Assembly: GCA_019242465.1 (NCBI GenBank)
Contig: JAFAVL010000380.1
Span: 1-7,378, forward strand
From: Chroococcidiopsidaceae cyanobacterium CP_BM_RX_35
GTDB lineage: Bacteria; Cyanobacteriota; Cyanobacteriia; Cyanobacteriales; Chroococcidiopsidaceae
Reading direction: 5' to 3'
Length of the DNA: 7,378 bases
Shown: piece after piece, positions 1-5,082 of the stretch
Layout of the letters: every line of letters begins with the position of its first letter
Numbering within the stretch: the first letter of the stretch is position 1
The notes under the pieces: generated by a model
The model's database searches: none
The model's input: only the letters and a program-made list of their open reading frames with translations
Told to the model about the DNA's origin: nothing
Translations under genes and position numbers: made by a program

Positions 1-142
1 TCGGCAAGGTTTTGGTGTAAATTCAGAACTTACGGCAAAGATTTGCTGGAACAAGGCACGGCTTCAAATGCCTAGAAGCCCTAATTTCTCGTGGCTCTTC
101 GGCAAGTTTATGCTAGAAAATTTGGCAAACTTATGCCAAAAA
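1..142. repeat. Array of degenerate ~20-bp palindromic repeats
   Basis: Four copies of a related unit begin at 1, 32, 99 and 122, with approximate consensus YGGCAArnTTwTGCyrgAA. The last copy contains a perfect 7-bp inverted repeat, TTTGGCA (121-127) and TGCCAAA (134-140), around a 6-bp centre. The third is an imperfect version of the same palindrome. A fifth, stretched copy may lie at 53-78 (GGCA...ATGCCTAGAA). All are in the same orientation, with start-to-start distances of about 31, 67 and 23 bp. Such spacing suits multiple binding sites for a recombinase, a transposase or a dimeric regulator. The window starts inside the array, so it may extend upstream. No coding region is visible in 1-142. 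Confidence 0.45.
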
Positions 143-192
143 GCACAGTAAAAAGCTTATGGAATCAATGGTTGAGACAGCTTGTCACCCCG

Positions 193-372
193 TCAGAAAG
201 TTTGCTTAGATTGCTGCCGTTTCTCTGCCCACCATTGCTTCATTCGCTCTGATTTTTGCTGCCGTCGCTTTTCCTTAGCAACCAGTTCTTCTTTTTCAAT
301 CCCTGCGGGTAGATTCCCCGCCGCTCTGCGGCGTAAAATACCTGAATGAGTGAATACCTTCACAAAAGCCAT
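193..372 (-). pseudogene. C-terminal tail of an unidentified basic protein, joined to the IS200 left end
   Basis: The minus strand is open from about 387 down to the stop at 193-195. The nearest ATG is at 370-372, which would give 59 codons. The part beyond the IS200 hairpin region reads IEKEELVAKEKRRQQKSERM, then KQWWAEKRQQSKQTF and the stop. This is a Lys/Arg/Gln/Glu-rich helix such as commonly ends nucleic-acid-binding proteins. Its upstream part is antisense to tnpA and to the hairpins, so the simplest reading is that an IS200-like element landed in an older minus-strand gene and only the last 35 or so codons survive. I do not recognise the family. It may also be a chance open frame, although the amino-acid composition looks protein-like. 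Confidence 0.3.
305..333 (+). other. IS200-type left-end hairpins
   Basis: Two mutually exclusive stems are visible. GCGGG (305-309) pairs with CCCGC (317-321). CGCCGC (319-324) pairs with GCGGCG (328-333) across a TCT loop. The second is the stronger and ends 12 bases before the tnpA ATG. In IS200/IS605 elements such imperfect subterminal hairpins are bound as single strands by TnpA. A stem this close to the start can also hinder translation, which is a known way these elements limit transposase. That role is inferred here from position only. No clear Shine-Dalgarno sequence precedes the ATG. Confidence 0.6.
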
Positions 373-687
373 AACGTTACTGTTTTGTTATATCACTTGG
401 TTTTTCCGGCAAAGTATCGACGGGCTGTATTTGACGAACAGGTTGATGCAGTCTTACGAGAAGTGTGTTTAGAAATTGAGAAGCGGTATGAGATTAAGTT
501 TATTGAAATCGGCGTAGACAAAAACCATGTGCATTTCTTGGTGCAATCAGTGCCGACTTATAGTGTGACAAAACTCGTAAAAATGATTAAGAGTCTGACA
601 GCACGAGAGGTGTTTAAGCGATGTTCTCAAGTGAAAAAACAATTATGGGGTGAAGAGTTTTGGAGTGATGGATATTTGGGAGCGTAA
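346..687 (+). pseudogene. tnpA: IS200-type transposase TnpA, truncated before the catalytic Tyr
   Basis: This is a 113-residue reading frame of the Y1 HUH transposase family (single-strand DNA transposase of IS200/IS605). The HUH motif is His61-Val62-His63 in DKNHVHFLVQ. Other family features are YHLVFPAKYRR near residues 16-26, SVTKLVKMIK near 73-82, and LWGEEFWSDGY at 100-110. Family members are usually about 130-155 residues, and the single catalytic tyrosine lies in a C-terminal helix after this point. Here the frame ends at LGA and TAA (685-687), so that helix is missing. Reading one base back after Tyr110 gives a Tyr-rich tail ending at TGA 729-731 that holds an AYYIE string, but it does not clearly match the family. 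I read this as a frameshifted or truncated, inactive copy. Confidence 0.75.
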
Positions 688-761
688 CAAAACAATATTA
701 TGCATACTACATTGAAGTACTTTCCTATTGAATAACTCTCTTATTGAGAATTAAGCGCTTA

Positions 762-841
762 GGCGTTGCTGATTTTGAAGTGGATCTACAACGAATTATC
801 AAGCTTTAAAGCCTCAAATCCACCGCTGATTCAGCAACGCC
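762..841. mobile_element. 80-bp hairpin element (MITE-like) with 24-bp imperfect inverted repeats
   Basis: The left arm (762-785) starts GGCGTTGCTGATTTTGAAG. The right arm (818-841) ends GCTGATTCAGCAACGCC. As inverted repeats the outermost 11 bases match perfectly (GGCGTTGCTGA), a divergent middle follows, and GTGGAT matches again at the inner end. The 32-bp centre is AT-rich and has no coding capacity. Size and structure fit a miniature inverted-repeat element or a pair of abutted insertion-sequence ends. No convincing target duplication flanks it, and I cannot assign a parent family. It sits only about 75 bp beyond the broken tnpA. Confidence 0.5.
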
Positions 842-877
842 GATTTATGAGTATCCCTCATCATGTCTCTCGCTTCA

Positions 878-906
878 AATCTGCTGAGATTCGCGTCTTT
901 TTTTTT
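878..906 (+). terminator. Possible weak intrinsic terminator
   Basis: AATCT (878-882) pairs with AGATT (887-891) across a GCTG loop, and nine T residues follow at 898-906. The stem is short, AT-rich and separated from the T tract by six bases, so termination would be weak. No intact gene ends upstream. This may be chance. Confidence 0.2.
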
Positions 907-972
907 CCAACAACAGTTCTCCAAGCGTTACCTGCTCTTGAACCATGCCAAAAATACCAATTTGAGGTAATT

Positions 973-1001
973 TTGTGGGGATTATTTGCATTAGCTAATA
1001 T
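973..1001 (+). promoter_or_regulatory. Candidate sigma70-type promoter upstream of the operon
   Basis: TTGTGG (973-978) lies 17 bases before TAATAT (996-1001). The spacing is ideal and each hexamer matches its consensus only partly. It points toward the operon beginning at 1262, which would leave a leader of about 250 bases running through the IS5 remnant. The surrounding sequence is AT-rich, so chance matches are likely. Confidence 0.25.
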
Positions 1002-1117
1002 TATACAGGATGCTGATGGGACAAGGGTTGTACCTCACCACTACTTCCATATCACTACCAAACTGCATTTTGCCCTAACCTAGACGATTCATGACTAGCT
1101 GCTAGATATACTGAAAT

Positions 1118-1222
1118 GATCGTTGCATTTGGCGAGTGTTGCCGAATGACTATCCCCTTTATTCCACGATGTACTATTACTTCCGCAAACGGCGGGATGA
1201 CGGGAGTTGGAAACACATTTTT
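1118..1222 (+). pseudogene. Remnant of an IS5-family transposase (N-terminal domain)
   Basis: In one plus-strand frame this piece reads IWRVLPNDYPLYSTMYYYF followed by RKRRDDGSWKHIF. That is the conserved GCxWRxLPxDyPp.stvyyyFrkWrddGtW block near the N-terminus of IS5-type (DDE) transposases. The usual tryptophan of FRKW is arginine here. Upstream, the related ILK segment (ending at 1116) lies in another frame and is followed by TGA, so the copy is frameshifted as well as cut at both ends. Nothing of the catalytic DDE region is left. It ends about 40 bp before the start of the Yip1-like gene, so the operon's immediate upstream DNA is old IS sequence. Confidence 0.7.
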
Positions 1223-1247
1223 TGTTGGCGAGCTTTTTGTTTCTGCT

Positions 1248-1251
1248 GAGG
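1248..1251 (+). promoter_or_regulatory. Shine-Dalgarno sequence for the Yip1-like gene
   Basis: GAGG lies 10 bases before the ATG at 1262 and supports that start. It sits just downstream of the IS5 remnant. Confidence 0.5.
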
Positions 1252-1261
1252 TAGACTATCC

Positions 1262-1948
1262 ATGACAACTGCCCTTGATGGATTCTGGGATTTGCTACGC
1301 GGGGCAATGGCGCTCCATCCTGAAGCCTTTCGGCTGATTGAGACGCTACCTCGCGGCACGCAAGTGGCGATTTATGTGCTGCTGCTGGCAGGTCTATCTC
1401 AGGCGATCGCGCAAAGCATTGTGCTGTTTGTGAATCAGGTCAAGCCGATTCGGTTTATGCTGAGTTTGGGAATCGCAGCCATTCTGTTCGTCATCAGTAC
1501 AGCGTTTTGGATTTTCAGTGTCTGGGCAGTCAGTCATCTGCTGTATAGAGCGAATCCCTCTTTTATGACCGTATTCCGCGTCTTAGGACTTGCTTATGCG
1601 CCGCTCACCTGGAGTTTTTTAGGAGCGATGCCCTATTTTGGGGTGCCGATCGGCGTCGTGCTATCCATCTGGAGCTTGCTTGCGTTTGTGCGAGGCTTTA
1701 ACGTGGTCACTGACCTGGGGCACTGGCAGATTTTGTGGTGCGCAATTCTGGGCTGGATTGTCTTTCAAATTATGCAGCGCACGATCGGTCGCCCAGCAGA
1801 AGCATTTGGACAGTGGTTATCTGACTCTGTTGCAGGCAAGCAGCTTGTGACTAATGTTCAGGGACTAGAACAAATGATTCAGGCAAGCTTTGGCACTGTG
1901 CCTGTTTCCCAAGCAGATGGCGATCACAGCAATGATCCAGGAGGTTAG
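1262..1948 (+). CDS. Yip1-like multi-pass membrane protein, first gene of a two-gene operon
   Basis: A 228-residue integral membrane protein. Hydrophobic segments lie at about residues 35-57, 66-94, 104-125, 127-146 and 155-174. They follow a roughly 30-residue amphipathic N-terminus (FWDLLRGAMALHPEAFRLI) and precede a 50-residue polar tail. This five-helix core with an N-terminal segment leading into a short PRG turn resembles the bacterial YIP1 family (Pfam Yip1), whose biochemical role in bacteria is unclear. The start at 1262 is preceded by GAGG. The stop at 1946-1948 is two bases before the next ATG, and that gene's Shine-Dalgarno sequence lies inside this gene's last codons, so the two are co-transcribed and probably translationally coupled. 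A HIP1 octamer lies at 1403-1410. The family call rests on topology and general sequence feel. That it is a real membrane-protein gene is much more certain than the family name. Confidence 0.8.
   Translation: MTTALDGFWDLLRGAMALHPEAFRLIETLPRGTQVAIYVLLLAGLSQAIAQSIVLFVNQVKPIRFMLSLGIAAILFVISTAFWIFSVWAVSHLLYRANPSFMTVFRVLGLAYAPLTWSFLGAMPYFGVPIGVVLSIWSLLAFVRGFNVVTDLGHWQILWCAILGWIVFQIMQRTIGRPAEAFGQWLSDSVAGKQLVTNVQGLEQMIQASFGTVPVSQADGDHSNDPGG
1939..1944 (+). promoter_or_regulatory. Strong Shine-Dalgarno inside the end of the upstream gene
   Basis: A perfect AGGAGG lies six bases before the ATG at 1951 and overlaps the last codons of the Yip1-like gene. It fixes the start of the large protein and implies translational coupling within the operon. 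Confidence 0.8.
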
Positions 1949-1950
1949 CT

Positions 1951-4845
1951 ATGAATCAATCTCGTCGCAACCTGGTTGGATTAGGATTACTCGTCGTGCT
2001 GTTGGTTCTGCTCCTGTCTTCTCTGCCCACCTTCAGTCACGTTTTTTGGTTAACGCTGAGTGACGTTCAACGGCTCGTCATCGACCTGCTTGGAATAGGG
2101 CTGGTGGCTCTGGTCATCGCCGCCCTTTTGAGTCCGCTAGAATCCCTGGGCTGGTGGGCGGGATGGTATGGCGATCGAGTCAAAACCGCCCACTTCTCCG
2201 GAACCGTTGAGGACGCGGCAGATGTTAATCCGGAGGCTGTTAATCCGGCGGCTGCTAATCCAACAGTGAGCCGCTACATCGTGTACTTGGATGGAATTGG
2301 GCAGTATCAACATACCTATGCGCCGGAAGCAGAGGCGTTTTTGCAGCACTTAGACGAAGCACTGCCTGATATGGTCTTGATCCGGGGCATTATGCCTTAC
2401 TCAGTGCTGAATCGGTCTCTGACGAGTGATCGCCCGCTTTTTCGGTTCTGGCGGCTAGTCAACTGGCTGCGGGCAAAGCGGTTTCTGGGGGTGCTGGGGG
2501 TACTGATCAACCTTCGCAATACGTGGGTAGTTGCGGTTTCTGCCGATAAACGCTACGGGCCGATCTACAACCAGGGCATGGCGCAGCTCATTTACAACAG
2601 TTTGATCGATCATGGCTACCAGCCAGGCAGTCGGGTGCCAATTACGCTGCTAGGATTTAGCGGCGGCGGTCAAATCTCGATGGGGGCTGCACCGCTGTTA
2701 AAGCAGGTCCTGGATGTGCCGATCGATATTATCTCGATGGCGGGCGTGTTCAGTGGTCACAATAACATCCTGCGACTGGAGCATATTTATCATCTGGTGG
2801 GGGATAAAGACCCTGTGGAGCGACTGGGACCGATTTTATTCCCAAAACGCTGGCGACCCATGATGTTGTCTTATTGGAATCGGGCAAAGCAACGGGGAGC
2901 GGTAACGTTTATCTCGCTCGGTCCCGTCGGGCATCAAACTCCCGGTGGAGTGCTGGACCCCCATCAAACCCTGCCGGACGGTCGAACTCACGCGCAGCAA
3001 ACGCTGGATTGGGCGATCGGCATCTTAAAAGAAGAGCTTCCGATCGATCGCCTCGCCCCAACTCGTAAACCGAGCAGTTACTCGCTGTTTCAGCAAGCCG
3101 TCTTTAACCAGATAAACTATTATCCGGTTCAGCAAGCTATTGATTTAACTCACTATCGCCCGATCGCGCCCTGGATGGGACGGTTGATTTTGCCCACGCT
3201 CGAACAACGGCAAACCTTCACCGGAGTTTGGTTTGAGGTGTATCATGCCGCTGCCGATCGGGCGCATCTGGAGGGACAGGTGGTGCAATTAGGCTGGCAG
3301 GATGATCCAAAAATCGCAGCCTATGTGCAGACCGTGACCCGCGACGTGCATTTCAGTGCCGATGCCGAATACAGCTTGAAACAGGGCAAAATTGTGCCGG
3401 AACGGTTGAATGGGTGGCGCTTGGTCGATCCGCTGGAATCGTTGGCGGGTGCTAGACCTGTTGATGACACGATCGTCATGCTAAACGGTCCCGTGATCGT
3501 TGAAACGTTTACTCAGCTTGACAATGGTCATTCCGTTCCACCTCGATTGCTGATCGCGCAAGACCCGGCGGTAATCACAGGTCGCTTTTATGCGATCGTC
3601 CAATTTATCGCGCCTGCGGCTGCCGCTCCGAATGGACTGCTGTATCGAGTTCGCCATTTCAACAAAGCATCCCGACAGTTTGACGGCATGGAAGAGATCG
3701 TTTTGCTGCCGCAGGTGATCGCCAACGAAAACGGCTTACCGCCCTCCAGCAGCAAAGACATTGAACAATCTCCCGGCAATGCGGACGGCTGGTACATTTA
3801 TGGGGCAAAAAATCACGTCGGTCAGTTTGTGGTGCAGGCGATTGCCCCGCGTCACCTGTTTCGCCTCCAGCCCGATCAAGACATTGTCGGCAGGAAAGCC
3901 GCGATCGCCTACCTGAAAAAAGAGTCCTGGTCGGTAAAAGGAGTTAAAGGAACCTTTAGTTCGACGTGGCTACGCGTCAAAGCAACCGATTCAGACGAGT
4001 TTCAGGAGGGCGATCGGCTGCTGCTCAACCATGTCTACGGCGGGGTTGGCGGCAAAATGAAAGAGCCTGCCGCTCAGGGCCCGGTTTACTTCGGCCATTT
4101 TGCCTTTGGTTTGGCAGAAGTCGTGCGCGAACCTCTCACCAATGAACTGCGGCTTGAGATTCAATATTTCCAGGTCTACTGCCACAACGGTGACGGATTA
4201 ATCTCCTGTAGACATCACTGGTCTCACTATATGGGTGATCGCCAGTATGGCTGGCTCAACCTTCGTCCGGTGCGGGATGTCGTGATCAAACTGAATGCCT
4301 TGACGGGGGATTACGAGATTGATGGGGTGAAAACGTCTCCGGTGGATGCGCTGATTGATCAGCTTCAAATCATGATGGCACGGTATCGGATTGGCGATGG
4401 CACCGGCAGTACTTACGTCGGTCCAGCCAATAACTGCGCCCAGGATTCGAATCAAGCTTTGTATGCGGCGCTTCAGCCCATTCAGAAGATAGTGCAGGAC
4501 GAGCTGAAAGCAAAAGCATGGTTACTGACCCATCCGGAAGGAGCAGAGCAGCTAAAACAGCTCGCTCAGTTGGGGCGATCGCTGAAACGCAATTTGTTGC
4601 CGTTTGGCACTGCCAGAGCCGACTGGAAGGAGCATGAAGCGGTTTTAGGCAGCAGTCTGCAAGATGACCCCATCCAGCAGCTTTTTATGGGTCTGGCAAG
4701 CTGGCGTACCATGGTGCCTCGCGTGGCGAGCGATCACTTGATTACAGCGTTGATTCACCAGGGGGCGACGGTGCTCGTCCTTCGTACCAATCAAGTGGGT
4801 GGATTAAACCCGGACATTGAGCCGATCGCTCCCATGACACTCTAA
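1951..4845 (+). CDS. Large membrane-anchored protein with an alpha/beta-hydrolase-like domain and a possible permuted papain-like domain
   Basis: A 964-residue protein I cannot name. Two hydrophobic helices (about 7-25 and 41-60) after a basic MNQSRR N-terminus suggest both ends are cytoplasmic. A linker (92-106) carries three VNPxx-type repeats. Residues about 108-360 look like an alpha/beta hydrolase: a YIVYLDGIGQ strand at 109-118, a nucleophile elbow LLGFSGGGQ with Ser237, HLVGDKDP with Asp285 or Asp287 as the acid, and GPVGHQ with His328 as the base, all in the usual order. Residues about 390-650 are unassigned. Residues about 686-845 contain EGDRLLLNH, GHFAFG (His716) and NNCAQDS (Cys829). 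GD, then His, then Asn-Cys is the order in circularly permuted NlpC/P60-type papain folds. HIP1 octamers lie at 3901 and 4575. The gene follows the Yip1-like gene by two bases. The catalytic roles are inference; the hydrolase triad is the better supported. Confidence 0.85.
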   Translation: MNQSRRNLVGLGLLVVLLVLLLSSLPTFSHVFWLTLSDVQRLVIDLLGIGLVALVIAALLSPLESLGWWAGWYGDRVKTAHFSGTVEDAADVNPEAVNPAAANPTVSRYIVYLDGIGQYQHTYAPEAEAFLQHLDEALPDMVLIRGIMPYSVLNRSLTSDRPLFRFWRLVNWLRAKRFLGVLGVLINLRNTWVVAVSADKRYGPIYNQGMAQLIYNSLIDHGYQPGSRVPITLLGFSGGGQISMGAAPLLKQVLDVPIDIISMAGVFSGHNNILRLEHIYHLVGDKDPVERLGPILFPKRWRPMMLSYWNRAKQRGAVTFISLGPVGHQTPGGVLDPHQTLPDGRTHAQQTLDWAIGILKEELPIDRLAPTRKPSSYSLFQQAVFNQINYYPVQQAIDLTHYRPIAPWMGRLILPTLEQRQTFTGVWFEVYHAAADRAHLEGQVVQLGWQDDPKIAAYVQTVTRDVHFSADAEYSLKQGKIVPERLNGWRLVDPLESLAGARPVDDTIVMLNGPVIVETFTQLDNGHSVPPRLLIAQDPAVITGRFYAIVQFIAPAAAAPNGLLYRVRHFNKASRQFDGMEEIVLLPQVIANENGLPPSSSKDIEQSPGNADGWYIYGAKNHVGQFVVQAIAPRHLFRLQPDQDIVGRKAAIAYLKKESWSVKGVKGTFSSTWLRVKATDSDEFQEGDRLLLNHVYGGVGGKMKEPAAQGPVYFGHFAFGLAEVVREPLTNELRLEIQYFQVYCHNGDGLISCRHHWSHYMGDRQYGWLNLRPVRDVVIKLNALTGDYEIDGVKTSPVDALIDQLQIMMARYRIGDGTGSTYVGPANNCAQDSNQALYAALQPIQKIVQDELKAKAWLLTHPEGAEQLKQLAQLGRSLKRNLLPFGTARADWKEHEAVLGSSLQDDPIQQLFMGLASWRTMVPRVASDHLITALIHQGATVLVLRTNQVGGLNPDIEPIAPMTL
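2224..2268 (+). repeat. Three in-frame 15-bp repeats in the linker
   Basis: Three consecutive five-codon units encode VNPEA, VNPAA and ANPTV (residues 92-106), the first two nearly identical in DNA (GTTAATCCGGnGGCT). They lie between the membrane helices and the hydrolase-like domain. The array could change length by slippage in 15-bp steps without breaking the frame. Confidence 0.7.
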
Positions 4846-4846
4846 A

Positions 4847-4864
4847 GGGTTATGTCGCAAAAAC
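4847..4864 (+). repeat. Direct repeat copy 1, IS6-terminus-like
   Basis: GGGTTATGTCGCAAAAAC starts two bases after the stop codon of the large gene and matches 16 of 18 bases with 4980-4997, in the same orientation. The GG...TGTYGCAAA pattern resembles the terminal inverted repeats of IS6-family elements (for example GGCACTGTTGCAAA of IS26). No IS6 transposase is present. The family assignment is tentative. Confidence 0.4.
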
Positions 4865-4960
4865 TTCTTAGCTCTTGATGGATTTCAGGGATCGGTCATG
4901 TTCTAGATCGGTTGTTTTGCTTTTAAACAGGTAATATCAAGTCGTCTAGAATGCCCATAA

Positions 4961-4966
4961 TATAAT
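4961..4966 (+). promoter_or_regulatory. Perfect -10 hexamer without a clear -35
   Basis: TATAAT matches the consensus exactly. The hexamer 17 bases upstream (CAAGTC, 4938-4943) does not resemble TTGACA. It points rightward toward the second IS6-like repeat and, before the insertion sequence arrived, toward dinB. It could be the old dinB promoter. Confidence 0.3.
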
Positions 4967-4979
4967 GGAGAGAGATCTC

Positions 4980-4997
4980 GGGTTTTGTCACAAAAAC
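4980..4997 (+). repeat. Direct repeat copy 2, IS6-terminus-like
   Basis: GGGTTTTGTCACAAAAAC is the second copy of the motif at 4847-4864, with two mismatches. The copies are 133 bp apart in direct orientation. A complete element would show them inverted, so these look like two solo ends or a shared binding site. Confidence 0.4.
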
Positions 4998-5059
4998 AGG
5001 TAGATGGTAAGGTAAAAAAGGGCTTGGTTCAGAAACAGGCAATTTAAGGTAACAAAGCA

Positions 5060-5082
5060 GGCTACGCTTTTAAAGCGGGACA
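5060..5082 (+). repeat. Left terminal inverted repeat of the insertion sequence
   Basis: GGCTAC, GCTTT, TAAAGCGGGACA, matching the right end at 18 of 23 bases. The five central bases make CGCTTTTAAAGCG (5065-5077), a local palindrome not found at the right end. The restored transposase frame stops inside this repeat (5070-5072). Confidence 0.7.

Larger units (their letters stand above)
301..687 (+). mobile_element. IS200/IS605-family element, left end plus truncated tnpA
   Basis: The element is recognised by strong hairpins just upstream of a TnpA reading frame, the usual layout of an IS200-type left end. The right end cannot be found: the tnpA homology stops near 675, and no matching right-end hairpin is visible before the unrelated hairpin element at 762. 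The left boundary is approximate because these elements have no terminal inverted repeats and make no target duplication. No tnpB is present, so this is an IS200-like (tnpA-only) copy or a remnant of a larger one. A truncated copy without its right end should not move by itself. Confidence 0.6.
842..1117. other. Gene-free stretch between mobile-element remnants
   Basis: No convincing gene is present on either strand. A plus-strand frame that begins inside the hairpin element and continues to 1083 has low-complexity composition and no recognisable motif, so I do not call it. The stretch holds a poly-T tract at 898-906, a weak stem before it, and a possible sigma70-type promoter near 973-1001, listed separately. 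Confidence 0.5.
4865..5059. other. Intergenic stretch without a gene
   Basis: No coding region is visible between the end of the large gene and the insertion sequence. The stretch contains the second IS6-like direct repeat (4980-4997), a perfect TATAAT (4961-4966), the 8-bp palindrome GAGATCTC (4972-4979), and a short repeat of GATCGGT. No clear intrinsic terminator for the operon can be seen. Confidence 0.5.

Noticed and set aside
1..142. CRISPR array
   Set aside because: The repeats are degenerate and palindromic, with unequal distances, and there are no uniform spacers or cas genes.
766..1083. Plus-strand open frame of 105 codons
   Set aside because: It begins inside the hairpin element and spans the poly-T tract, with no recognisable motif and no convincing ribosome binding site.
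1095..1359. Overlapping minus-strand frames of 60-70 codons
   Set aside because: They are antisense to the IS5 remnant and the start of the Yip1-like gene and have no family features.
1638..1850. Second plus-strand frame inside the Yip1-like gene
   Set aside because: It is an out-of-frame shadow of a clear membrane-protein gene.
4198..4455. Minus-strand frame of 85 codons opposite the large gene
   Set aside because: It is antisense to the best conserved-looking C-terminal region and has no own start signal.
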